This document shows positions 31,777 through 42,342 of a stretch of 64,000 nucleotides of DNA, one piece after another; position 1 is the first letter of the stretch, and each line of letters opens with the position of its first letter. The stretch is from Globodera rostochiensis. Lineage: Eukaryota > Nematoda > Chromadorea > Rhabditida > Heteroderidae. The notes under the pieces were generated by a model. That model searched no databases. It was given only the letters and a program-made list of their open reading frames with translations, and was not told the DNA's origin. A program made the translations under genes and the position numbers. The stretch lies in contig JAEVLN010000011.1 of assembly GCA_018350325.1 (NCBI GenBank), forward strand, positions 1,732,449-1,796,448, read 5' to 3'.

Positions 31777-33117
31777 TTACTTCTTGGGCTTCTTAGGCTC
31801 ACTTGGACCTGCCTCTGCTTCAACCACCCTAAATAAGAAAAAATTTAAAGAAATGTTCAGATTAATTCAGTCAGTCCGTACCCGTCGCCGATGTCACTGT
31901 CTCTGAAGGCAATGACGATGCAATTCCGTTGACCGTACCAAGACCACTGAGCTACCTCCTTTTCCCAATTAGTCCATTTGTCCTCCTCTCGACCAATTGG
32001 ACAACGCACCAACAGCCAAATGTCTTTGTTGAACCGTCGCAATGACAATTGCTCCCCCGTCAAATTGTTCTTTAGCTCAAATGATTCAATGCCAGCAAAA
32101 CGCAAACGGATGATGAAATTGACCGGCTCCGAAGCATTGACAAATGACTGAAACGAAGGGAATAATAACTCTCAACAAAAGGAGGAAAAATTACCCTTTT
32201 AAGTCCTTCCATTTCTTCCAAATACAAATCATCACAATTGAGCATCTTTGGACGACCATCCCCGCGGGGAGTGAGCAACCATTTGGCCACGGCTTGATGA
32301 GAAGAAGCATTGGCGTTGTCTTCGGCCGGAAATTCGGGGAAAAGTCCAGCGGAATGGATCGATCGGAGATTTGGGCAATTGCGAAGAACCGCCGGAGAGA
32401 ATTGTCGCAAACGGTTGAATTGAGGGGGGGAGTATGAAAGAAAGCAGCGAATGTTGTCAGTGACCAAAGGCCAAATTTTTTGCCAAATAATTCCCCAGCT
32501 GCGCCTTTGGCCGTAACCGGTATTAATCCAAACTTTGGTGCCGGAAGAGTCGAAAAGACGGCGAAAGCGTTGAAGAAATTCGACGACGGTTTGGTCGATG
32601 TAACTGAAAGTTCATAAACATTTTCAATTTGTTAACTTTAGCAAGAAAGCGACCTGATTTCAATCCATTCGAATCCGATCACATTGCATGGAAGCGGTCC
32701 TTCAGGAATTGGCAGCCGATCACCGGAGCGATTGACAATTTGTGCGCCATTTCCGTCAGTTGCACGACGAATTCTTAGCCAACCCAACGACCATTCCCTC
32801 GACTTGAAATGGACGTCCACCAAAACGTCCAATCGATCACTGATCAGCGCCATTTTCAGTCCGAGCTCAAAAGTGTTAAGAAAAGCGAAGACTCCGTGCC
32901 AAATGTCGGTACAAATGAAACTGAAAGTTAAGAATTAGAGGTTTTGATTTGGGTTAGTCGGGTATGCCCACATTTTTGCAAAAAATGATAAAATAGGAGG
33001 GGGGGGGGGGATGTTCGGGACGGGAGACAGACTACCCTCGGATGGGACAAATTAGGCATAAACTCACATTTTCTCTATTTGTTGTTGCTGCTCTTCGTCG
33101 TTTGCGTTGTCCGACAT
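31777..33117 (-). CDS. F-box-family protein, intact (347 aa)
   Basis: Minus-strand exons 33117-33068, 32920-32654, 32603-32195, 32147-31882, 31828-31777 with matching phases, 347 codons plus stop. Same five-exon plan as 22099-23816. It begins [16 protein letters not shown], has an F-box-like segment ([20 protein letters not shown]), and continues through [31 protein letters not shown] and [15 protein letters not shown]. The short last exon is specific to this copy ([16 protein letters not shown]). The central region differs markedly from the paralogue while exon ends are conserved, suggesting rapid divergence. Function presumed to be substrate recruitment to an SCF ligase. Confidence 0.78.
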
Positions 33118-33493
33118 TTTAGAATTATTTTTTGCGGTCCGTAAAGCAGTTAATTCTAATTATGCTCAAGAAATCACAAAAAATGTATTCCAAAGGTCCC
33201 CCGGCAATAACCCGTAGAAGAAATGTTTGTGATGGATGTGTTGGGGAAAGATGATTTTATTCGGAATGGAATTTTAAATATGCTTTTTCCCCTCTGTTGG
33301 GACCCAACAAAAGCTTAAATATTATTTATTTGTCGGTGGCGTCAGGGAATAAATAATATTTGAATGAATGTCAACAAATAATGATCACTTGTCGCTGAAA
33401 TCAAAGAATGGACGGGGGGGGGGGGACAAACAACAAATGAAAGTAAATCAATTGAGGTCATGGATGAGGCCCAGCTTAGGCTTTAGCACTCAC

Positions 33494-33543
33494 ATTTTCT
33501 CCATTTGCAGTTGCTGCTCCGATTCGCTTGCGTTGTTTGACAT
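33494..33543 (-). pseudogene. Orphan first exon of the F-box family, upstream of the intact gene
   Basis: Reads MSNNASESEQQLQMEK and ends AT|GTGAGTG, 50 bp as in the intact genes, with the conserved leader GCATTTTTTTCCGAATAATT just before it. The next family exon on this strand is the first exon of the gene at 33117, so two first exons stand in tandem. It could serve as an alternative promoter/first exon only if spliced past 33117; more likely a duplication relic. Confidence 0.6.
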
Positions 33544-34141
33544 TTTTTTGAAAATCTAAATTATTCGGAAAAAAATGCCTGAAGGGTTGGAAAATTTTCT
33601 GCAAAAAACGGTCTTAAGGGATAAATAGTCCACACAATTTCCTACAAATCGTCACCCGATTCTAAGCTCTTTTGTTTTCATAAAATTGAAAAGAGTCTCT
33701 TACTTTAGTAACGACATCGGATTTATATGGACTAAAACTCGCAAAATATTGACCAAAAAAGTCTAAGAAAAGAAGAATCAACTATCAATCCCGAACTCAA
33801 AAAAGGCTCGGTCGAGATCCCTAAGCTTTTTTAGAGCTCGGAGTTTTGGAAAAGCGGGCATAACCCGGAAATGGATCTTTCACGGGATAAGCAATTAGTT
33901 GAGGGAATGTTGGGAAGGGGTTTTTTTCTTTATTAATATTTAAATTCTTTTTTTATTTACGACATTTATTTATAGAAAAATTGCAGACAAAAAGAAATCA
34001 AAGAATGTGTAAAAGACAAAAATAATTCAAAAGATTAGTCTTAGGCAAAAAAAAGGATGAGAAAATTGCCGGGGGCAATTTTATATTTAAAATTTATTTG
34101 AACGAAAAAAAGTGAAAGTATTTCAGGCACAGTTTTTTTCT

Positions 34142-34315
34142 CAGATTAGTGGGCTTCAATCCCATCCCAAACTGTACAAATATAGAATTGATTCAAATGG
34201 ATGCGAAACAAAGTTTATCCCCCGAGGGGACCTTTAACCGGAGAAACAATAATTGTTTGGGATAAGGAAACGACACCAAAATGAGTGAGTTCATCGATTG
34301 GGTGAACAGTTTTAA
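34142..34315. repeat. Dispersed repeat, copy 4
   Basis: CAGATTAGTGGGCTTCAATC, GATTCAAATGGATGCGAAAC, TTTATCCCCCGAGGGG and GGAGAAACAATAATTGTTTG in the order seen at 28685. Confidence 0.6.
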
Positions 34316-34520
34316 TTAGCACACCACAATTTTGCACATTTTAGTTTTCATTTTAAGAGCTTTGCGTGGACAAATCAAAAAAGTTATGGTCAAAAACTTA
34401 AAATTCGGAATTTAAAGCTTTTTTAAGCTGACCTCTCCGACCGTCATAATCGCTCATTTATTCTCTTAATCGTTCCCATTCTTGATCGTGCCATCATTCA
34501 CTCATCATTAGCAAGCATCA

Positions 34521-35658
34521 TTACCAATCCGAATCGTCGTCGTCAGTTTCGTCGTATTCAACAATTGCTTTGAGCTTTCCGCTGGTGTTGCTGCCACTGT
34601 GTTGGAGCAGTTTTTGCTGTGTCAACTTTTGTTGTGCCCGTTTTTCGTCAATAAAAATGCCCTTCCCTCTCCGCTGCATGCTTTTTTCATCACTCTGGTG
34701 GGAAAAACCTCAATTTTTTATAAATAAAGTTTTTTTTAAGGGGCAAACAAATGGAAAAAATGGAAATTTTTAGAATTTTATTTCGGAATTTTGCGAAACT
34801 ATATACATGTGAGGCTGATGATGATGTTGATGCTTGTGATTTTGGACGATTTTGTGCCGGAACGGAGCTTTTGGCTGCTGGTGCTGCACGCTCGCAACTC
34901 GTTTTCCAATTTTGGTCCAACCCGCGCAACAGTTGACGGGCGCACTTGTCGACCAGTCGACGTCCCCAGCGGTAGGCCGGCTTCACCACATAGTTAGTGG
35001 TCAGCCTGTAAACGATGTACGTGTTCAATTTGATCTGATCAGCAGAGGCGTCAATGAAAGCATTATTATAAGTGATCGAAATCATTGGATTTCCTTAAAG
35101 ACCCCCCCCCCCTTCTTGCCTAAAGCCGTGCTTAGTGCCGGCAAGCAGTGCACGGCCGGCATTCAAGCTGGCTGCTTTGGCGTAAGGTGCCGCTCTCTGG
35201 ACGAGCTTGCCCGACTCGACAAGGCCACGGGATGCCATTCGTAAGCCCATGGCGAAATGCTTTTCAAGCAGTTTACTTGTCGTGGAAGGTGCCGCGCCGG
35301 CAGCCGCCAACGAATTTGTCGGTTTGTTATTAACAACCGCCCTATTTATGGGTACCGAATGCGTGCCAGATTTCTTTTTGTGTATTTTTGCCTTTGCGGC
35401 GACATTGTCATCAGCATTGGCTGATACTGTATCGATAGCAACAATCGGTACGGTATCGATGGCATCAGCAATGGGCACGGTATCGATGGCACCAGAAATT
35501 GGTACGGTATCGATGGCATCAGCAACGGGTACGGTATCGATGGCATCAGAAACTGGTACGTTATCTGTGGAATCAGCAATAGGTACGGTGTCGATCGTAA
35601 GAATGTGTTGGAGGAAGAATAAAGAATAATAAAGGCATTTTTTGAAAGTTTGCGGCAT
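34521..35658 (-). CDS. Unknown protein with N-terminal DTVPIADAI repeats (303 aa)
   Basis: Minus-strand exons 35658-35120, 35005-34807 and 34694-34521 join in matching phases (2 then 0). The first intron is GC-AG (AG|GCAAGAAG). The start region MPQTFKKCLYYSLFFLQHIL is hydrophobic enough for a signal peptide. It is followed by seven degenerate nine-residue repeats (IDTVPIADA, IDTVPVADA, IDTVPISGA and so on), a Lys-rich linker and two similar amphipathic segments (GLVESGKLVQRAAPYAKAAS and TTNYVVKPAYRWGRRLVDK). A Gln/Lys-rich segment and an acidic end (YDETDDDDSDW) follow. I recognise no family. A secreted repeat protein in a plant parasite could be an effector, but this is inference; if the first exon starts elsewhere it may be intracellular. 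Confidence 0.58.
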
Positions 35659-36074
35659 AATTGGCTAAAAATTTAGATTAATAAATTTATCATGCGAAAT
35701 TTCTTAAATTTTTTTATTTTGCATTTTTGGACGGTAATTGAAATATGACCTCCTTCAATTCGGGTTCGACTGAAGGTCATATTCGTTTTCGTATTTTTCG
35801 TCCACACAAATTTCTTCAAAAATAAAAAAATTTTGGGATAGCGTCGCAGGATAATGGAAAAATAACTTTACTTTTTTAGTAATAAATATAAATAAAATAT
35901 ATAATGAAAGTGAATTTGGCTTTTGTGGTTGTCGTATCGATAATCCACTTAAAATCAAATTATTACATTTAAAAAGCATTGAATATACGTCACAAAAGTC
36001 ATTTCATTTCCTTCCCATAATATGTAAATATTTTTTGTCTGTAAACAAAATTATAATATTTATATGGCATTTTG
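35659..36074. other. AT-rich spacer
   Basis: No gene recognised; contains only AT-rich sequence and short unrelated open frames. Confidence 0.5.
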
Positions 36075-36718
36075 TCATGACGTGTCACCAAAACATCCGG
36101 CAACTTTACGTCGACCCGCGCGACTTGTAGTCGTCCGTCCAGACACGATTTCGACCATTATTTGGGTTTGAAACATTTTCAGATTCCGGCACGCAATTTG
36201 ATTAAAGTTGCCGTGGCACATTCCCACATTGATCAGTACTCTCACCGATTTCCAATTTTTTGGCACCTTTTTACACCGTAATTTGGCATACAAAGTGCGA
36301 TCACTTTTTTATTCCACCATTTTAATCTTTGAAAATGCGTTTTTTATTCATTCAGCAAACAAAAAAAAGAATATTTTGTGTGTATTATTTTTTTTGCCCT
36401 CCTTTTCCCAATATTTTGGTGGGTAATTTATTTAATTTTACCATCACTTTTTGTTATCTTATCAACCAATGAATAAATGAATTGGACACTCTTTTTGCTG
36501 GGGTTTTCCATGCAAACAACGTTTGGGTTGGTTGGTCTTCTTATCAGCACAGCACAGACATGGATGGACTGCTCCGTCTTTATGGCGACTTTGGGGGGTT
36601 CCTTCTCCACCAAAGTTTGGAGCACTCTTTTTGCATTTGCGAAAATTGGTGCGACCGACTCCAATTGTCGAGAATAATTGCCAATTACTATGTCCAAACC
36701 GCTAACATCATTAGGCAT
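36075..36718 (-). CDS. Candidate two-exon gene, unknown
   Basis: Minus strand 36718 reads MPNDVSGLDIVIGNYSRQL and continues with coding-like composition for about 95 codons to SLVDKITKSDG, where a GTAAAA donor is possible. A second open segment (YAKLRCKKVPKNWKSVRVL...to a TGA at 36075) follows about 130 bp on. The two frames do not join in phase with the splice sites I could see. The opposite strand has a signal-peptide-like frame at 36477 (MNWTLFLLGFSMQTTFGLV) and a good donor/acceptor pair (36729 and 36789), which might instead belong to the 5' end of the PLBD gene. The region is unresolved. Confidence 0.28.
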
Positions 36719-36947
36719 TTTCTTCGTTGGTAAGCGCCGCAATTTTTAAATTCAAATTGTTGCCTAACCCCACCGGTTTACTGTTACAGTACTTGTGTCA
36801 GTCTGTGCTGCGCTACAGTTTCTTCCATGGCACCGTAATGGCTGGTGGCGGGGCAGCACTGATGCAGAAACGGCCCGAACTAGCCACAATATTCTAAAAG
36901 TCTGGTTGCGTGATCATCAGGGAAGGCTCCGATCGATTCATTCCCCC

Positions 36948-37070
36948 CGAGGGGGGGGGGGGGGGGGTCGTCCGATGCTCGATCCAATAGTTAGGGGGGG
37001 GGGGGTCGTCCGATGCTCGATCCAATAGTTAGGGGGGGGGGGGGGTCGTCCGATGCTCGATCCAATAGTT
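36948..37070. repeat. Three tandem units with G runs, about 46 bp each
   Basis: The segment TCGTCCGATGCTCGATCCAA followed by TAGTTA occurs three times, separated by runs of 12-14 G. It lies just upstream of the first supported PLBD exon. Confidence 0.85.
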
Positions 37071-37192
37071 ATCCAACCTTCTTCGTCCCCTTTCATTGGT
37101 TGAGCTTTGGCCCATTGGACTCTTTCCCGAGTTCTGAAGGATTTTGATTGATTGGGGGAGGGGGTGACCCGTTTTAGTTGTAATTAAATTAG

Positions 37193-40100
37193 CAGAAAGT
37201 CGTCGGTGACGATGAAATTGCACAATTTGGACGGGACACCGATTACACGTACAAAAGTGTGTGCCTGGTGGACGGAAAGCCGACATTGGTGGACGGCTTC
37301 GATTGCCGGCATCAAGGTGAACACATCGAAATATGATTTGATTTTTAATTGATCGATTTTTCCTAATTTATTTGTTCCTAAAAAAGAGGGTATGATCAAA
37401 AACAAATATATTTGAATGAATTCAAATGTTTAGTTGCCGTTGGCCGTTACAAAAATGCCATCAACATGACGGGTTGGTCGTATTTGGAGGTGTGGTGTCA
37501 AAGTTGAAGACCAAATGTCAGAAAATGTGAAAACCATTTGACAGATCGAAACCAAGCCGGAGGCTGATCCGGACATGCAAGCATATGCCGCCGGCGTTTT
37601 GGAAGGTTTTTGAATATATTGATTGGTTGACCCGAGGGGTTTTGGAATAATAATCAGTATTTAAATTTTGTATTTTAAAATTTTGTAAATTTGCCCTCGC
37701 CCCGCCAGGCATATTGACGCATCGTGTGCTGGACCTGCATCTGAAAAACGTGATCTACGACTACTGCACCGACTACCAGACATACTGCAACAAGTTGAAG
37801 GCGTACCTGGAGCAGAATCTGGCTTATGTGCAAGAGAGACTTGAAAAAGCGCCAGAAGATGACGCCTACTGGCAAGGGGTTAATGGATTGATTTTCAAAT
37901 TTGTTTTTCCGAAAAACGATTTTGTAGGTCAAGCGAGCCTACCTCCAGGTGACAGGCGTTTGGCATGGCTTCAGCGGGGCACCGTTCAACGTGTCCATCG
38001 ACTATTCTCTTCACCCCATTCTGATGGTAAATTTAATTCGTTTAATTCGTTTAATTCTTTAAGATTGAATGAAAGTTGAGTCTAGCGGCATTTTATGGCA
38101 TTACACAAAATGCCAAAGCGCATAAATTAAGCAAATTTCCAATTTTATATGAATACCCATGGCGACTTCTACGAGCTCGAGACCAAGTTCAACAGAAGCA
38201 AAGATCCGAAAGATGAAGGCACTGGCGGACGATGCTCCGGACTCGTTAAGGTGAGCTTGAATACATAATTGGGCGAAATGTTATTAATTGAAGACATAAG
38301 GGTCGGGGTCGGGGAACAACTAATCTCCCCGTGTGTTAAGGTTGCGCCCAACAATGCAGACATTCTGTTCTCCCAAGTCACAATGTGCGGCTTTGAAAGT
38401 CTTTTGCGTGTGCTGAAACTGTACAAATTTGGTTATGGTAATTGGATTTTTTTTCTCGAATTTGGCTTAGACTTTGAGACTTGGACCCGACCGGGCTTTT
38501 CCGGGCGAATATCGGCTCTCAATCCTTTCAATTCCTTCAAGTTCTTACCGATAGAACTACCCGAACCGGATCTTGAAAAAACCGCATTCAAAAACCCGCG
38601 ATCAGAGGATTAATAGACAAAATTGGATCTTAATTATTTATAAAATTCCCAAATAAGACCGGGCACTGTATCCTGGACACACGACTACCATATCCAGTTA
38701 TCCCGGCCTACTGTATTCTGCGGATGACTTTGCGCTGCTCAGCTCTGGATTGGTAAATAGAAAAATGTTTTTGTTTTTAATTTTTGCACCTCTTTTTAGG
38801 CTACCCTTGAAACGACAATGAAAATTTTCAACAACACACTTCTTGGAGAAATCACACCTAAAGGCGTGGTGCGTTTTGCTGTGCACCAGACTGATCAAGC
38901 TTGGAATGAATTAGAGACCGGCCAAATCGGGATTGGCTATTCCCGAAAGTCCCCAAAACCGACAATTCCGATCACGATAAATCTCATTCCCGAACAAATT
39001 CAAAAATGCTCGGTCGGGATCCCAAATTCATCCTGCGGAATCCCGAGAAAATTCCAACGGGATCCCCAATCCTGTCCGGTCTCTGAGTTCCAGACTTTTC
39101 GGATTCGCACCCGGATAGATAGCCTAACTTTGTCATTTTAACACAGCTTCATTGTTGGGTGCGAGCAATTGTTTCGAATCAAATGGCTCGGACGGCACGC
39201 GAATGGTGCCACATTTTCAAACGGTACAATTCCGGCACGTACAACAACCAATGGCTGATCGTGGACTACAACAAGTTTAAGCCGGGCAAAGAGCTGCCGG
39301 AACACGGACTGTTCTATGTGCTTGAACAAATGCCGTAAGGAAGGAAATTAAGCATACCGCTCGAGAGTCTCGAGCAATCTTACTAATTTTAATGAATTTT
39401 TCCTTTTAAAATTTTGGCACACTTTTCAGCACTCTCGTCCTGTACCAGGACCTGACGCAATTGCTGAAGGAGAAGAGATATTTTGCCAGCTATAATATAC
39501 CATTCTTCACGCGGATCAGTCGCATTAGCGGATTTGAACAAAAGGTACTTTATTTTGACTGGCATTTGGTCAAAAATAGTCAAAATTTCCAAATTATCCC
39601 TTCAGGGCAACGACTTCTACTGGTTCAGCTGGAAAACTTGCCCGAGGGCGAAAATTTTTGCCAGAGATCAGCACACCGTGGTGGATTTGGACAGTCTTAC
39701 TAAGCTGATGCGGTGAGTTCGGAGACATATTTTTTAGATTTGATCAGATCAGATCAGTCACATAAGGATCAATCAGAATTAGTGTTTGGCGGTTTTTGAA
39801 AATATATCATCGGCTTGGTTCGGTCTGGTCTGAAAGCGTAAAAACTCGGATAAAAATATTCCCTTACGCAAATTATTCAATTTTAAAAATGAATAGCTAG
39901 AAGCAATTAATTGATGCAATTTGATTTCAAATTTTTGCCCTTCAAGTTACAACGATTACACCCACGACCCGTACAGCCGTTGCAACTGCACGCCTCCCTA
40001 CACGGCAGAGGCCGGTGAGCAAAACAACAACAAAAAAACGGGGATTAAATAATTATCGATTTGAACCCCCGATCCTTCGGGGCCGCCCCATATTCGGGGG

Positions 40101-40871
40101 ACGGCATGTCGGGGAATCGGGGGGGGGGGGATAAGGCCCAAAATGTCAGTGGTCGGGCGCCAACGCGCGCAAGAAAATATCAGCTAAGCTTATAGGAAAG
40201 ATCTTTTAGCAATTTCCGCCCGAGGCGATCTGAACCCGGCAAACGGCACTTATGAAATGCCCGGCATGGGCCATGCCAACCATGCAGCGCTTGATTACAA
40301 GGTTAGGTTGGGTCATCAATGTCTTAGTTTATCCGCAAATTTAAATCTAATCCACAATGATGATTTGATTTAGTCCAAATCGGAAATTTTTCAGGGCACC
40401 GACTACAAAATGTTCAAAAAGTTGCAATTTCGCGCATGGAGCGGCCCAACATATGACGATGTGCCGGTGTTTGACTGGAGAGACAGCGATTTGGTGAGCT
40501 CTAATTTTTGATCAACAAACCGAAACCCCGACTTTTTGGCCAAGTTCGAAAGATCTAACAAGAAGCATTTAAACTTTAGTTGTGAAAGAGCCCTGACGAT
40601 CGAGAATCTCGTCGTCAAAAATTTTGGTCCTGATCGACCCAAATTTTTTCTGAGGTTTTCGATCGAAGTCTCGATCGGTCCTAAAGTCCGGGCTCTAGTT
40701 TTGAGAATCTTTAAACTCGCACCTTTGAAATTTCTGACACTTTTTTGTTTAATGAAATAATTTTAACAAAATGGCGTCAAAATTTAGGCGCCTACTGTGA
40801 AACATTTCGGTCAGCCGTTGCGTTGGGACTTTTTGCCGGTGGACTACGAATGGGAGACGCTGTTAAACTGA
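37193..40871 (+). CDS. Phospholipase B-like protein (PLBD/LAMA family), first exon not found
   Basis: PLBD proteins are secreted or lysosomal Ntn-type hydrolases. Exons: 37193-37316, 37434-37489, 37545-37605, 37709-37878, 37928-38026, 38152-38250, 38341-38437, 38658-38752, 38800-38868, 39147-39334, 39430-39544, 39606-39712, 39947-40014, 40210-40301, 40395-40493, 40788-40871. They give about 540 codons, near full length for the family. Landmarks: SVCLVDGKPTLVDGFDC, YNSGTYNNQWLIVDYNKF, LVLYQDLTQLLKEKRYFASY and GDLNPANGTYEMPGMGHAN. The likely catalytic Cys follows TGGR (codon 38233-38235). The segment that in relatives reads HTTW-like is VTMCGFES here. Every junction is phase-consistent except the acceptor before 38152, where no AG is visible. 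The signal peptide exon is missing from the model. Confidence 0.85.
40586..40696. mobile_element. 111-bp MITE inside a PLBD intron
   Basis: Begins AAGAGCCCTGACGATCGAGA and ends GTCCGGGCTCT, with internal self-complementary GATCGAGAATCTCGTC. Flanking octamers AGTTGTGA and AGTTTTGA match at 7 of 8 positions, suggesting a hAT-type insertion. Similar palindromic sequence occurs near 16670-16745. Confidence 0.5.
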
Positions 40872-41338
40872 TGAACTTTCATCAAAATGTGTTGTTTAAA
40901 TTTGTACCACAAAAGTATTTTTAAACGAATTTTATGATAATGATGGAAAAATAGGCACAAATGTTTTTTATGGCCAATTAAAAAATAAAACTAATTTTGT
41001 TTTTTTTAAATTAAAATTTTAAAATAAAAAATTCAGAGCCCCAGCCGAATTGGATTATTAGGATGTGTTTATGTTAAAGTTCGATTTTTAGGTTGGGTTT
41101 GTTTTGGGGGGACAACAAATATAATCATTATGAAACCATTGGACAAAAATGTGTCCATTTTAGCGAATTAAATTTAAAAATAAACTTCTGAAAATAATTT
41201 GTATAGGTACCATCTTTTTTACTTTGATTTCATGAAATTTTTAAATTAAAATTTCATTTTTCAAAAAAATGAAAATAAAACAAAGCAAGATTAGATAAAG
41301 CGATTCATTTCTAATATATAAGTAAAGAGCGGTTATAT

Positions 41339-41496
41339 CAGGGCTGTGATATCTGCGGATTTTACCTCATTATGTGGTTTTTGGAAAGGCCAATGAGGAT
41401 TTTTTTTTTGAAATGCGGAATTTGCGGATTTTAGGTATCAATGAGGATTTTTAATGCTCCGATGCGGATTTTTAAAAGTTTGAGATCACAGCTCTG
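41339..41496. mobile_element. Short hAT-like MITE
   Basis: Ends CAGGGCTGTGAT and ATCACAGCTCTG are inverted with one mismatch over 12 bp. The interior resembles 25395-25520 (TGCGGATTTT...CAATGAGGATTTTTTTT). No clear 8-bp duplication. Confidence 0.5.
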
Positions 41497-42342
41497 ATAT
41501 AAATCAATATTTTGGCTTTTTTGAGAATAAATCAATATTTTGGCTTTTTTGAGAATAAATCAATATTTCACCATTTTTCATAATACCGTAAATACTGTTT
41601 TAATCCCACCCCCTGTAATAATCCCGCCACCTCTAATAATCCCGCCCCCTAGGAGGGGGTTGAGAAATAATCCCACCCCCTGTAATAATCCCGCCCCTAT
41701 TAAATTTAAATCCAAATTCATTCTTTTGCCACTGGGTAAAATTTGACGAGATGTAATGGGGAAAATGGATAAACTATGCGTGTAGTGTTTACTGTCACAT
41801 GATTTTCTTAAATTGGTTTTCAAGACAGGGAGTCGTTCAACTGAGCGCTCACAACTAGGCGCCCATTATAAGGGGTCATTTGGGCGCCCGTTGAAAACTT
41901 TTATTTTTAAAAATTTTGATATACCGTATATACTGTTTTAATTACCCACCCTGTAATAATTACCCATTCTAGGAAGGGATTGTAATTACCCACCCTGTAA
42001 TAATTACCCACCAAAAAAAGTCAATCTTCAGGGGTGCATTTTTGCATTTTTAGAGTTTAATGCATTTTTCTTAAAGAATTTTTTCAGAAGAAAATTTTCT
42101 CCAAAATCAATTTTAGGCGAAAAATTTTTGTTTTTTTATGGCAATTCGTTAAGAAAATTGGTCCAAAAAATAAAAATTTTGCAAAACAAAAGGGTCCCCC
42201 CTATGGTTTTTTTTCTCAAAAAAATTTTTGCCAGCTTAAGTATGGAAGTTGTGTGGAAAAAGTGAAGAATTTTCGTGATAGATGAACACATCGCCAAACA
42301 ATTTGAAAAATAATCCCGCTCCCTGTAATAATCCCCGAAGCG

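Larger units (their letters stand above)
33118..34520. other. Gene-poor spacer with family relics
   Basis: Contains the orphan F-box first exon (33494-33543) and one dispersed repeat copy (34142-34315). Otherwise AT-rich with short G runs at 33001-33010 and 33416-33425. No other exon recognised. Confidence 0.5.

Noticed and set aside
36482..36733. + strand coding exon ending at the good donor near 36729
   Set aside because: Splice signals look good, but none of the three frames gives a convincing continuation past the acceptor at 36789; the minus-strand frame has better codon composition. Left unresolved.
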